Assembly: GCA_947683425.1 (NCBI GenBank)
Contig: CANTUQ010000043.1
Span: forward strand, 11,828,501-11,892,500
Reading direction: 5' to 3'
DNA from: Excoecaria cochinchinensis
Lineage: Eukaryota > Streptophyta > Magnoliopsida > Malpighiales > Euphorbiaceae
Length of the DNA stretch: 64,000 bases
The translations under genes were made by a program, and so were the position numbers. The notes under the pieces are model-generated. The model saw only the letters and a list, made by a program, of their open reading frames with translations. It did no database searches and was not told where the DNA came from. Position 1 is the first letter of the stretch, and each line of letters begins with the position of its first letter. Shown here one piece after another: positions 9,705-21,620 of this stretch.

Positions 9705-11514
9705 AGGTTTTAAAAGACTCCTTGAATAATAGATGAAAAAAAAAAGAAATTTATTTATTGGTTTTCCTTATTTACGGTTCTGTAAAAGGCCATTATTATT
9801 ATTTTTTATGTGGAATGCGTGAGTTAGATGGATAATTTAGAGGTGTATGGCTTGTTTTTGATGATTTTCTAAAAACACTTTTTTTAAATAACAAATAAAA
9901 AATTTTAAAGGTCAAATGACCTTAAACTAAAATCTTTTATTTTATAATAACAATGTTTTTTTTGGTTTATGAAAGAAAGTTCAAACATTTTTTTTTTTAA
10001 AAAAAAAATCTTTGGAAAGGAAAGAAAAAAGAACTTGAATAACAAAAGCCATTTTTATTAAGGTATTTTATCAAAAGACTAATTTTTATTAATACTTTTT
10101 TTTATGCCCTATAATGAATCGAGTCTTCTAAAGACATGCTAAATATACTCTAGTAAACATTCTTGGACCCAAAATGTAGAATGGCAGTATCTCAAGATGC
10201 AACCCATTTTGCTGATAGTTGTAGAATGTTTATTTTGGGTTCTTTTGATGTAAGCATGATATGTAGAAACAAAACATGATATGAGGGAAAAATAATATTA
10301 ACTACAAAAATGGAGTTGAAGAAGAAAATAAATAGAGTAGAAAACTGTGATCTCTAAGACGTGTAGATATAAAACACAGTTGCGTTTAGAAACAAGTCAA
10401 AACTGACTGTTCTATGGGTATTTTGGCCTTATATCTCTGGTAGATCTTAAAAGATGTGCCTAAAATGGCTGAAATTTGACTATCTTTTCTTCAACTGCTA
10501 CTGTTCATCTTCTCTCCGTTTTGCTACTTATTCAATGTGTTTTCCCAATGTCTCTGTTCAAGTTCAAAGGCTCTCAAGTCTCTTATTTAGAGCATAAAAT
10601 TTACTATAGCCTACAATGATTAATGGCCATAATTATTTTCTCTGATGGTTAAAAGGGTGGATAACTAAAATGTGTATTGGACGCTTTAAAATATCCTAGA
10701 ATTTCGGGGACTTAGTTTAAAAATTTCTTGTGCAATCCCTCTAAAATCCATTTTGGTCCCTAAAAAACTTATTACATAATCCAGTTTTAAATTTGAATTA
10801 CAGTAGTAGTCCATTTTAATTACAAATTAGACCCCCTATTAGAAAGGTAGTTGTAAAGCCTTTTTAATAGAAGGTAGTTATAAACCCATTAAATATGGAC
10901 TCCTAATAATTGGGCATCGGGAACTATCATGGGCCTTTTGTCAATTGGGCTTCTGTTCAGAATTGGACTCCTAAATTGGGCAATGATGTTTTCCTGAGCC
11001 CACCACATCAGTTTCCTTTTATTTTTTGTATTTTTATTTTCATTTAATTATAATATAATTTTTTTATATTCTTGTATATAAAACGTATATTCTTTGTGCC
11101 ATTAATGAAATAAATAAAACATTTTTGTATTCTTTTATAATTTTTTTGTATTTTGTATTTTGTATTTTTTATATTTTATATTTTCTTACTTAATTGTTCA
11201 CTACATATATAGAAGAAAAACAAATGATTATAAACTAATCATCTCATGGAAAGAAATTAAAGACAAAATTCTAAAAGGAACTTAGGTGTCATGACAATCT
11301 AATACCTTCATAAACAAATGCAAATTAATCATGTTTCATTCACCTATTAGCAGGGATCTCAGATAAAATGCCTATCCACAGTTGCTTAGGATGCCCCTTT
11401 TTTTTTTTTTTTTTGCCTTAGGAGGTTGCCTAATTTTTACTAAGATGTTTTTTTTTTCTTTTTTCGGCTTATTAAGCTATATTTTATCTTCTTTTTATTT
11501 TTAGTGTTAGCCAT
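9705..11514. other. AT-rich decayed sequence without recognisable genes
   Basis: I see no convincing coding stretch, TIR or LTR boundary here. From about 11395 the T-rich patches 'gcccctttttt' and 'ttttttcggctt' recall the spacer beyond integrase in the young Tat element (51700-51790). Part of it is therefore probably the remains of that spacer. Confidence 0.4.
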
Positions 11515-11518
11515 ACAA

Positions 11519-11835
11519 TCTCTTTAGTCTATTGATATCGATCGATTCCTTGAATCATTGCTATCACTGTAGGTGAGGATCGTCGCTCCTTTGTCCAACA
11601 ACTTCTTAAGCACAAAAGGTCATTCCCAATTTAGTTTGAACTTGCCTCTTGCATTAGGTACACGGGGTCTCAACTATTTGTATACCAAATCGCCTTCTCT
11701 TCCAATCCATTCTCTTTTGATAGAAATAGTAAGCCTTCATTCAATGCTCATCTAATAAGTTCAGCTTTTGCAGCTTACTTTCTTCCCATTTCGATTCTAG
11801 AAGCTTGGTCTTTAAAATAACCCTTGTTGGTTTAC
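11519..11835 (-). pseudogene. Tat-like integrase C-terminal remnant
   Basis: The plus strand 'attgatatcgatcgattcc', 'acttcttaagcac', 'ttcccaattt' and 'taccaaatcgcc' lines up in order with the complement of the young Tat integrase C-terminus at 51838-52010. The minus strand therefore still resembles the stretch that includes the G-P-F/Y region and the final D-R-L-K-R/F block. An internal deletion removes part of it near 11700. Together with the aORF fragment at 7060-7190 it marks one old Tat-like element interrupted by the CACTA element. Confidence 0.6.
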
Positions 11836-12617
11836 AAGCATCATACATCTCATGTAATTAGTGAAGATTTAAAACACTTATAAACCTAAAATGTTTGATC
11901 TAATCAAAAGAATTGAATTTCCTAAATAAAGTTCAGAACTTTACTGTAGGTGTTTATTGTTCAGTTGAAAAATGTCGCATCGGATTATCGTAAATCACTG
12001 GAGTCCTTACTTCAAGGCACCTTTAAGGTATCCACACAAAAAGCTAGGTCTAATAACCTTCTCAAGGGGTAGCAATGGTTGAATAAGGGTTAGGGACTAG
12101 TAAATCCTAATATGGCTATAAGAGAGAATGAGAGATGGAGAGAAAAATGAGTTTTGAGTGAACTAGAGTTCTCAACTTGTTCAACTGCTTGAATCCAACT
12201 TTAAGGAGTATTTAAACACTTTATAGGTTAGATTAGGGTTATGTCATAATGGCTATAACTGCTAATTATGCTTGGACCATTTGGGTGGGCTTAAGTGACA
12301 CTCATAAGCCCTACGGTCCATTTTGCGTATAAAACCTATATTGACCGAGCCTGCACATTTGAATGGGCTCTAAACCCATTCAAATATTAATTACAGCATT
12401 ATAGCATATTAATGAAGCCCCATATTAATTTTTAACTACCCCTGATGCCGTATGGTTCCAGAGAAAAAAATCTCCTCCACGCTCTATGTGCATATTGGGC
12501 CTTTTGGGCCATTTCTACGCGTAAGACTCTTTCTCCTCTACTTAAAACCTATATTTTCTCTTACCAACTTATCAAATAAGTTCCCATGGCATCCCATTAC
12601 ATGTTTATATTACCTTT
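11836..12617. other. unassigned sequence between an old Tat remnant and a chromovirus-like LTR
   Basis: AT-rich; it contains purine-rich 'gagagaatgagagatggaga' near 12120 and several 'ggcttaag/gccc' strings. I see no supported ORF, LTR boundary or TIR. Confidence 0.3.
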
Positions 12618-12900
12618 TGGTAACAGCCCGAATTACACCTTAGTAGCATATTGGTTAAATTGTGGTAATTCGGTAAAGTTAATTTGAAGTGTATTTAATT
12701 GAGGACTTAAGTGTAAGTGTAATGAGGACCCAATTGAATAATTAAATACCTTTAAGTGGCTGAAGTGGAACTGTGCATGTTTAAGACTAAGTGTGGTTAA
12801 TTAGTGTTAATAGAATCTAGAATTTTATTATTGGAGATTAAGAAAGTGATAGTGGATTCCGGGTGTCCTCATGAGGGAGTGCCACCTTGTGTAATCCATG

Positions 12901-12912
12901 CAATAAATAGGC
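12901..12912 (+). promoter_or_regulatory. candidate TATA box of the chromovirus-like LTR
   Basis: 'caataaataggc' lies about 285 bp into the LTR and is kept in the 3' LTR at 18911. The related solo LTR at 30342 has 'agtataaaaatta' at a similar depth (about 265 bp). Motif evidence only. Confidence 0.35.
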
Positions 12913-14026
12913 ATAAGGTGAGAAAAAGTTCATTTTTTGTATTTCGTCTTCATTTTCTTCGGTTGCTTTTCTCCACTCTTTTCAAGCTTTTTTCTTTTCC
13001 ATTAGTTAAGATATATAGAATTTTTGCTAAGTGATGAAGTGATCCTAAAGTGCATGTGAATGGTTGGATTTAAGGGTAAGTGGTTAGTACTTGTTTTCTC
13101 TTCATCTTTTACTCTTTCTTGTGATAGATATTGGTAATTGATGCTTGGTATCCAATTCTGGAAATTGGACTTGGATTTGTAGTTAAGGAAGTAAAGAGAA
13201 TCAAAGGAAGAGAGAAGGTGGTTGATCAAGGAACTATGTGATTTCTAAGGAGCTAAGAAGAAGAGGTTTGGGAACTAAATTGCTTTGTGTGTGTGAAATG
13301 ATTGCTTGTGTACTTAAGTGTGTAAATTATATTATGTGAAGTGTTGAGTTGGAGAAATGAACATGTTGGTATATAATGAATACTATGAGTTTGATTGACT
13401 TATGTTTGAACTCTAATTTTGGATGAATGATGGAATTGTTATGTTTATATAAATAAATAAAATGTACTCAGAATTTCCATGTGCCTTGAGGTGTATAATT
13501 GAGTTATAAAGGTGTATTTATGATAAATGATATGGAATTGAAGGAATGAGCTTATGTGAGTTGTTTATGCTATATTGTGAGTTCTATAACTCTAAATTGA
13601 ATGAGACTAATTGGGTTGAATCTGTAATGTCTATGTCTTTAGTTGTTGTGAAAATAGTCTTGTTGTCTAGGGGACTCTAAAGACTCCAAAACTGCTCAAA
13701 GTGTAACTAAATTATGTAGGAGGGCCTTTTTGGAGCATGTTATGTTCCTTTGGCCATAACTCCTTGAGTTTTAATTAAATTGAGATGAGAATTGTGTCTT
13801 ATGCAAGTTAATATATATATATGAATGAATTATTAGGAGAGCATGTTGGATAAAAATGCCATTAAAGTTGAATTTGGAAGTCATATGCACGTAGTAAGAA
13901 AAATGTGATTGTAGAGTAAGTTTCTGTGTAGGTCTCCTTTGACCTTTAGTGATTTTTTTACCCATATATTGAGTTTTAATACTCAAAATTGGTTATTTTA
14001 AAATTTAGCTAAAACCTAAGACCCAC

Positions 14027-14717
14027 TGATGTGAGCACGACCAAGGAACCAAGAGATGAACTAGCTTTACCAGAAGGCCCAGTGACTAGATCAAGAGCCA
14101 AGAAATTCAAGGAGGGTCTCAAAGCCTACATGGGCCGAATGGTGGAAGATATGGACAAGCAAGAGGAGTTGGGGCCGAATCTTCAAGAGGGAACTCAAAT
14201 GGGCTCATTAATTTGTTTAAAGCCAATGGAATAAGCTTTGGGCAGCCCAAGCATTATGTTAGGCGTGTGGGCTTGTGTTTGGACTCATTAAGTTGTGTTT
14301 TGTTATTTATTTAAGCTATTGGATTTAATTTCTTGTTTATTAGGCTTAATTAGCGAAATGGGCTTAAGTTAGCTATGTTTGGCAGCCCATTGTTAAGGCC
14401 TTATTCAGTTAGGGTTTCATTTTAATTAGTGGTATAATAACCACGTGATAGGATGTATTAGGGATGATTACTTTGGCCGAATTTACCATTGGAGAGGATT
14501 TGTCTTCTTCTATTGCATCAAGAACGATTTTCTTATCAAGGTATTTCATCTTGTGGCGAATTTCTGTTGTTATTCTTCAAATCAATCTATCATAAGCGTT
14601 TCCTTTCATTTTTATTGATTGGGGGTTCTTTAGATTGGGGATTTAAATTCTGTTCTTGTTCTTGCCATTTGTGTGTTTGGGGTTTCGGGTTCTACATAGC
14701 CTTGGGGTTCCGCATCA
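14027..14717 (+). mobile_element. solo LTR of a CRM-like chromovirus, 691 bp
   Basis: It starts TGATGTGAGC and ends GGTTCCGCATCA, flanked by a perfect 5-bp duplication CCCAC (14022-14026 and 14718-14722). The uninterrupted allele is present in the sister LTR at about 24138 as 'gacccacgg', which proves the insertion and its ends. The first 200 bp are open in the frame that would continue a polyprotein into the LTR: DVSTTKEPRDELALPEGPVT, then RSRAKKFKEGLKAY. A pol reading frame running into a 3' LTR with TGATG...CATCA tips is characteristic of the CRM centromeric clade; that assignment is inferred. Confidence 0.85.
14028..14234 (+). pseudogene. polyprotein C-terminal tail encoded in the CRM-like LTR
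   Basis: The open frame starts at the LTR's third coding position (GAT GTG AGC) and runs to a TAA at 14232. It includes LPEGPVTRSRAKKFKEGLKAY, a basic tail, then an acidic stretch MVEDMDKQEELGPN. There is no true ATG start, since GTG is simply the second codon of the tail. In a full element this would be the end of the Gag-Pol polyprotein, possibly the region that targets integration. In a solo LTR it is a leftover. Confidence 0.6.
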
Positions 14718-15027
14718 CCCACGGCTAAAAATGTCTCAGAAATATAGTTGAGCTAATTCTAGCTCTAAGTGTCCCAAAAGTGGCCAAAACAGAGGTGTCT
14801 CTATTTTGGCCGGCTCATTTGAGCAGTTATGGTTGTATAACTCATATTTAAGGTTTTATATGTCCAAATGACCTGACACTTGTTCCATTTGAAACTTAAC
14901 ATCCTAGGGAATAATTATTAAGAGGGAGTTTTATCTAAAAATGAGGTTTAGGCATTGGTTTAACCTAAACAAAATAACATAGAGAAGTAGTCCTGAGTTT
15001 TGCTTCTGTTTTGCTTATTTTTGGTAT

Positions 15028-15131
15028 GTCACGGTGACAACCAAATCATTTCCACCATGACCCATGCCGAGAGAAGGCATAATTGCATATATTTGGACCT
15101 CATAGTCACAACCAAATCATTGCCACCGTGA
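15028..15131. repeat. pair of 'TCACGGTG' hairpin palindromes, 72-bp step
   Basis: 'gtcacggtgacaaccaaatc' with arm 'ccaccatgac' (15028-15061), and 72 bp later 'tcatagtcacaaccaaa' with arm 'gccaccgtga' (15100-15131). Each folds as TCACGGTGG-loop-CCACCGTGA with some mismatches. The same pair at the same 72-bp step recurs at 20736/20808 and 24450/24522. Confidence 0.8.
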
Positions 15132-16038
15132 CCCTCCCTAGTTTTGTGTATTTTGTGTGTTTTGCTTCCCGAAATACACCCGAACTTCATTGCAAGTTCT
15201 TATAACTTATCCAACTCATGTTTAACATTGTAAATTGAGTATATAAATGTTTGACAATTGAACTCTATGTAAATGATGCTATGGCATAGTAATTTAATAA
15301 AGAAATTAAATGTATACATGCTTTTTAATTATTGAACATGACATAGCATGTGATATTAATCATATATGATTGAATCATATTATATTGAGTCTATAGGTAA
15401 GCATGATTGTGTGCATACTCGGTTGATGAGTTTGTTAATTTAACAATATTAAATTGGAACTATAGTGTGAATTTATAAAAGAAAATGTGAGCATGATGTA
15501 AGCCAATTTGTACTAGTGTATGTTAACTTACACTATGATATAAATCTATGAGATTAATAATACTTGATGAGGAACATATTGTGTAAACCCTAGTGAATAA
15601 GTGTAACATGAGAATGTATAATGGAATGATAGTATGTTTATTAAGCCATGTGTGTGTACAAGGCACGATTTGATGCGAGTGTGCTCAATGCAATGATGTT
15701 GTTTTAAGAAACTATGTGAATATTTTACTATGTGAACGAACATTACTATGAGAATGAACAATACTATGCAAATGAGTATTACTATGTGAATGAGTAATAT
15801 TATGCAAATAAATATTGTTATATGAATGAATGATATTGTATACTTGATGATTAAATGGTGTGCTTACAGCATGAATGTACTTTTATTGACTAATAATAGT
15901 GTTATACGTGTTATATTGTTTCATGTGGATAAATGAGTGATTATATTTAAGATAATGACAAATGTGATTTATGGTTTTGACCTGATGATTTGTTTAATTA
16001 TTTAGAGATTAATAATGTGGCAATTTATGTGAATATGA

Positions 16039-16075
<37 letters not shown>

Positions 16076-16141
16076 TTGTATGAATCAAATGATGAAGTGT
16101 GACATACCTTGAATTTCATTCTACCGAATTGGATTGGTATA

Positions 16142-16173
16142 TCACGGTGACAACCAAATGGTTGCCACCGTGA
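16142..16173. repeat. single 'TCACGGTG...CACCGTGA' hairpin palindrome
   Basis: 'tcacggtgacaacca' pairs with 'tggttgccaccgtga' with one mismatch, a near-perfect 15-bp stem. It is a third member of the family in this LTR. Confidence 0.8.
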
Positions 16174-17293
16174 GGTACCCCTGTTTTACACAATGAACTA
16201 TAGAACTTGAATAAATGATATATACATGTATAATCAATAATGCAAACATGTCTAACATCATCTAATGTGGATTATTATATGTCAAATGCTATGATTAGGT
16301 ATGATAAATGAATGTGATTGACGAATGTGGGCTTGCTTGATAAGCCATGTGAATGTGTAAATTACAGTTTATACTATGTTGCTTTATACATTATTATATG
16401 AATAAGATAAAGTTGGATCAAATGAACAAATAATCGGATTAATAATTTAGCATGCGAGTCAAGTAGTGGATAGATAGGCATGCCTATAGGGTCTAAGTGT
16501 TGCAGCCCAATGCGTCCGATTCCTCTTGAATCACAATGTGATTTAAATATTTACTGGATTTCTCAATGTGAAATTATGTTGATATTTTGTACCTTAGGGT
16601 GCCAATGCGAATGTGAGCTATCCACGGCTACCAATGTGATTATTGTACCTATGGGGTACCAATGCGATACCCGTTATCCGCATCATTGAATTGCAGGCAA
16701 GGCTAATGAAAATGTTGAACATTTATAAAGAATGTTATATTATTGGAAATGTGAATGCGATGCGTTAAAGTCTAACTTGTGATACAACCATATGAACATG
16801 ATTCATTAGTAAGGCTATGTGTAAATCAAGATGTGTAATATGCTATGTTTATAATAAGATGATCCCAAAGTGTATGTATGTTCAGATATATATGTGAAAG
16901 AGGTACTCTTGTGTGCATGGTAAATATCATCATCCATTTCTAAGAATAATGGAAACAAAGTATAGAATGAATATTATGTTGTGAAAATAGCAATGTAAGT
17001 CTATGCATATGCAAGTGCTAATGGTTATTTTGTTGTATATATATATGAATTTGTATATGTGATGCAAGTAAAGATAAGACTTATAGAATCGAAATGAATG
17101 ACTTTGATGATATTGATAATTACTTGTTATGTAGTCATTGATGGTTAATCTGAAATTATGTATGTGTGTTGATATATGATCACTTAGATGTGATAGATGA
17201 TATATTATATGTATGTGATAATGCAAGGCCTGTTCAAGATTTGATGTAATGGCTATTATGTATGATTATGTTATTATATGTTGTATTTTGTTT

Positions 17294-17337
17294 CCCACTA
17301 AGCATTATCGCTTAGCATGGATGTTTTATCCATGCAG
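17294..17337 (+). promoter_or_regulatory. conserved twin-hairpin motif near the LTR end (copy 1)
   Basis: 'cccactaagcattatcgctt' is followed by 'agcatggatgttttatccat' and 'gcag'. Stem 1 is TAAGC/GCTTA; stem 2 is GCATGGAT/ATCCATGC. It lies 337 bp before the LTR end. Homologous copies are at 23135, 27909, 33590 and 36665 (minus). Function unknown. Confidence 0.7.
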
Positions 17338-17679
17338 TTATTTGAAGATAGTGTTTTGGAAGATAGTCCTACATCGCTAATGGCCAACACACTAGGGTCC
17401 GCTATGTAATATGTGTCTTTTGTAATTTGTAATATGCATAATGTAACTATTAGATTTGTCTTGTAAGAGAAATGATATAACAACTAAATACTGTATGAGA
17501 GTATAAGATAGCAGTATGTATATTTATATGAGTTTTGAAGAGTATTTCTGCTGTATGTGAAAAATTTATTAATTCTGAACTTTGTATGGAATACTGATTT
17601 ATGCGTATGTGTTTCTGTTGTGACACTCCGCAGTCACCATAGTAAAGCTCTACGGGTGGTTAGGGGGTGTAACAGTTAG

Positions 17680-17692
17680 TGGTATCAGAGCA
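17680..17692 (+). other. primer-binding site for initiator Met-tRNA
   Basis: TGGTATCAGAGCA lies five bases after the LTR end. TGGTATCAGAGC is the standard plant retrotransposon primer site complementary to the 3' end of initiator methionine tRNA. Confidence 0.9.
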
Positions 17693-17779
17693 TAGGTTTA
17701 GTCGTTTCCGGGCTAGAGTAGAATAGAAATGCATATAGTTTTGTGTTGGCCTAATGCGGATGTCTTCGTTTTCTTTAGA

Positions 17780-17887
17780 ATGTCAAGGGATTCTTCTCCT
17801 GAAGCAATGAAAGAGATTTCTGGAAGTGTTAGTCCTACAGATTCACGTATTAAAGTGTGTATTGAATATCTTAATTGTGATGTGTAA
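17780..17887 (+). pseudogene. short gag-like start remnant, 35 codons
   Basis: ATG at 17780 opens MSRDSSPEAMKEISGSVSPT, then DSRIKVCIEYLNCDV and TAA. It occupies the place where gag begins, about 100 bp after the primer-binding site. I see no gag domain. It may be the truncated start of the ancestral polyprotein or a chance ORF. Confidence 0.35.
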
Positions 17888-18611
17888 GTAATTGGTCCTT
17901 CGGGACATAGTGTGAATGTGTATAATGCGTATGAGAATAGTTTCTAAGTGATTTAAAGTAAAAAGTTATCTATCAATTTGATTGAAGTGTTATCCCATGC
18001 TGGGTATGGATAGTTTTGGAATCTAGAATGATGTGGAATGTAAAGGAAAGTGGTGACACTTGTACGCCTGTCAGCTATCTCGTTGAAATCATTTAAACAT
18101 TAGCATATTAAAACATGGGGATGGGAAAAGTGCATTAATATTGCATAAACTGCATTATTGCATCATCTCGCATACATATAACATCATATAATCATTCGCA
18201 TCCCTTGATAATGTGTGCAAAACATTGTGTATGTGACTCATTCGAAGAGAAAAGCTGACAGGATGTACATATAAAGTTTGGTGTTGGAAAAGAGAATTAT
18301 TGAGAAAGAGATAAGTGTTTAACAACGAAAGTATAAAGTATGAGTAATTAAAGTTAAAAGGAGGAGGTTATTTGTGAAGTTTATATAAGTTAACGCAAAT
18401 AGGATTTCAGAATGAAGAATGAATAGCATGAGTGAAGAAGGTAACAAGCGTATTCCATGAAATTAATGCGTCCAGGAATTTTTCAATAAGATAATAAAGG
18501 TATAAGTGGCTAAACAGGAAGTATATGCATTTGGATTTTCGAATAGTGATAAAGTTTTCGGGAAGTGCATCGATAGAGGGAAGTTAAGAATTCTCTTTTA
18601 TACATCGGGTT

Positions 18612-18650
18612 TGAATTTCGCGGACAAAATTCTTATTAGGAGGGGAGAGT
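18612..18650 (+). other. polypurine tract of the chromovirus-like LARD
   Basis: 'aatttcgcggacaaaattc' then 'ttattaggaggggagagt', directly before TGTAACAGCCCG at 18651. The 'ggacaaaatt...agggggaga' arrangement is usual before the 3' LTR in this clade and confirms plus orientation. Confidence 0.8.
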
Positions 18651-20735
18651 TGTAACAGCCCGAATTACACCCTAGTAGCATATTAGTTAAATTGTGGTAA
18701 TTCGGTAAAGTTAATTTAAAGTGTATTTAATTGAGGACTTAAGTGTAAGTGTAAAATAACTTTAAGTGGCTGAAGTAGAACTGTGCATGTTTAAAACTAA
18801 GTGTGGTTAATTAGTGTTAAAAGAATCCAGAACTTTATTATTGGAGATTAAAAAAGTGATAATGGATTCCGGGTGTGCTCATGAGGGAGTTCCACCTTAT
18901 GTAATCCATGCAATAAATAGGCATAAGGTGAGAGAAAGTTCATTTTCTGTATTTGGTCTTCATTTTCTTCGGTTGCTCTTCTCCACTCTTTTCAAGCTTT
19001 CTTCTTTTCCATTAGTTAAGATATACAGAATTTTTGCTAAGTGGTGAAGTGATCCTAAAGTGCATGTGAATGGTGGGCTTTAAGGGTAAGTGGTTAGCAC
19101 TTGTTTTCTCTTCATCTTCTACTCTTTCTTGTGATGGATATTGGTAATTGATGCTTGGTATCCAATTCTATAAATTGGACTTGGATTTATAGTTGAGGAA
19201 GTAAAGAGAATCAAAGGAAGAGAGAAGGTGGTTGATCAAGGAACTATGTGATTTCTAAGGAGCTAAGAAAAAGAGGTTTGGGAACTAAATTGCTTTGTGT
19301 GTGTTAAATGATTGCTTGTGTACTTAAGTATGTAAATTAAATTATGTGAAGTGTTAAGTTGGAGAAATGAACATGTTGGTATATAATGAATACTATGAGT
19401 TTGATTGACTTATGTTTGAACTCTAATTTTGGATGAATGATGGAATTGTTATGTTTATATAAATAAATGTCACACCCCAAATCGGGCCTAGTCGGATTCG
19501 ACTAGCTAAGTCGGATAAGTGAAGAGCATTTTGGTAATTTTGTTCATGAGGAAATTGGATAATAAGGACTTAAGTGCAAAGTAATTAATTAATTATGTTA
19601 AGAGGGGAAAATTATAAGGTGTGCATGTGTGTATGGAAGTAGGATATAAGTGGGCTAAGAGTTTTTATTGTGTGGTTATGTGTATATGGTGCCTTGGATG
19701 TAAGTGATTTATTGGAGATTATTAGGTGTGAGTGGTGTATGGTGCAAGAAGTGATTAAGTCTTAAGTGGATTGTTGGGTCCTATAGTGACTTGACACATG
19801 GAAGGGGTAGGTAGGAGCATTGATTGAAGAGTGAGGAAAGGAGAGAGGAGAGAAAAGGGCAGATTTTCTACTCTTTCCTCACGTCTCTCCCTTCTCTCTT
19901 TTCCCTATTCTTTCATTTTTTTCTGCTCTAGTTACTCTCTTGTGTGTGCTCAACGTGGGTTTTCAAGATTGGAGTTGGATTTCTAAGTTGTGAGCTGAGT
20001 TCAAGAGGTAAGATCATGGGTATTTGTGGCTTCTTCTTCTTCCTCTTTTTTTCTCCTGCATTTTCTGGGTTTTGAAAGGGGTTCTCATGGTTTGATTTTG
20101 TGTTTTGGCTGGGCTTTGTACAAGATTTGGAGGAGAAGGCAAAGAGAAGGTTGGATTTTGAAGTGATCGGTTTGAAGCTTGGATTTCCAGGTTTGGGAGC
20201 TATGTGTCATATAATCTTGATGTATAAATGATACATGATTATGTATTGGATGATTGTGCATGAATTTTGGATGTGTTAGATTGTTCATATAATTTTTGGT
20301 GTGTAAAGTATGATGTTGGGGAAATTCTGTTTAGTTTTTGCCAGACCTTTGTTCATTGTTTTTGTAATAGGTCGAGTTATAGACCTTCAAAATGAGTAAT
20401 TCCAGTTCCATTTGAAAGCTAAGACATAGATCTAAAATTATCTCTGAAGGACCAGGAGCCATTTCTGGCTCTAAGATCCTTGAATATGTTAAAATCTGAA
20501 GTGTTTCTGGTTGGGTCGGGTCACTGGAACAGTGTGGATTGTTTAGCTCATATCTGGAGTTTTAGATGTCAAAATTACCTGAAATTTGTCCCATTGTAAA
20601 CTTAACATCCTAAGAAATAAATGTTAATAAGGAATGTTTGCCTAAAAATGTCATTTAGATGTCCTTTTAGGCTGAACAAAAATGAGTTGTGAAGCAGTCC
20701 TGAATCGTAGCTTCTGTTTTGCAAGTTTTTGGTAG

Positions 20736-20842
20736 GTCACGGTGGTAACCAAATTCATTACCACCATGACATATGTAAATCCTAGACAGAATGCTTAGTT
20801 TGGGATCTCACGGTGGTAACCAAATTCATTACCACCGTGACC
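20736..20842. repeat. pair of 'TCACGGTGG' hairpin palindromes, 72-bp step
   Basis: 20736: 'gtcacggtggtaacc' with 'attaccaccatgac'. 20808: 'tcacggtggtaacc' with 'attaccaccgtga', stems of 12 bp or more. The step of 72 bp equals that of the pairs in the host LTR. Confidence 0.85.
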
Positions 20843-21620
20843 CCTTCTGTCTTGACCACTTTATGTGTTTTTCTTCCCGAATTGCACCCGTTTTGCACCG
20901 AAACTCCCTAGGATCCATCCAATGCATGTTTAGGACTATTAAATGAGTATAATAATAGTTTTCACTTTGAAAATAAACATGAATAGGATTAAGATTAATA
21001 CAAACGAATGAAATAATTAGGTGTAATTGTATGATTAGAATCTAGTCCAGTTAAATGACATTTAAGGGTTGTAATACCTTAATCTGTATGAGCATGTGTA
21101 ACATGATTAAGTTATACACATTTAAAGGATATCGAATGAATTGGGGTTACTTGATATGATTTATTAATGTTAGTTGTTGTGGGTGGTATCGTATATCGCC
21201 ATCTGAAATTGAGTGAGTTATGAATGCCAATTTCATGGTTGTTCATCTTGAACATGTAATATTGGATGTGAAAGGTATTATGCATATCTGAACTTATGAT
21301 CCTCCTCCAAGAATATTATGCTATGCTTAAGTGTAAATTGTATCATTGCATGATTAAGACTTTGCATTGTTAAGTATTGGCATAATAATGTTCCCCTACT
21401 TGACCCTGGTGCTATAGAATAAAGAATTGGGTATAGTGTGTTGGCATGAATTATATTATACGCTTTGCAATATGAATTGTATGATGCATGACTGATTTAA
21501 TGATATTTGAATGGTTTAATTTTATTATTGAGGTGAGACTATGCTTTTTGATGTGTGAATTGTGGGATTTTGGGCTTGAAAATCGGGAAGTTTGCCTTCA
21601 GGAATCGCATCTGTGTGTGG

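Larger units (their letters stand above)
12618..17674 (+). mobile_element. 5' LTR of a chromovirus-like (Tekay/Del type) LARD
   Basis: It starts TGGTAACAGCCCGAATTAC, one base longer than the 3' LTR start TGTAACAGCCCG at 18651, and ends 'ggttagggggtgtaaca', followed five bases later by a primer-binding site. The 5057-bp length includes a 691-bp CRM-like solo LTR with its 5-bp duplication; without them it is about 4.36 kb. Such long LTRs with TGTAACA/TGTAACA tips, an initiator-Met primer site and a 'ggacaaaatt...aggagggga' polypurine tract match the Tekay/Del clade as I know it; the clade name is inferred. It carries three hairpin palindromes and the twin-hairpin motif listed separately. No gene lies in it. 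Confidence 0.8.
17675..18650 (+). mobile_element. drastically reduced internal region (LARD-like)
   Basis: Only 976 bp lie between the two long LTRs, where an autonomous chromovirus would have about 5 kb of gag-pol. It holds the primer site, a 35-codon gag-like start, about 700 bp of AT-rich sequence without coding, and the polypurine tract. The layout is that of a large retrotransposon derivative moved by proteins supplied in trans. Confidence 0.75.

Noticed and set aside
12804..13034. 76-aa ORF repeated at 18814-19047 (77 aa)
   Set aside because: The apparent conservation is only because these are the two LTRs of one element; no domain, and it lies in the U3/R zone.
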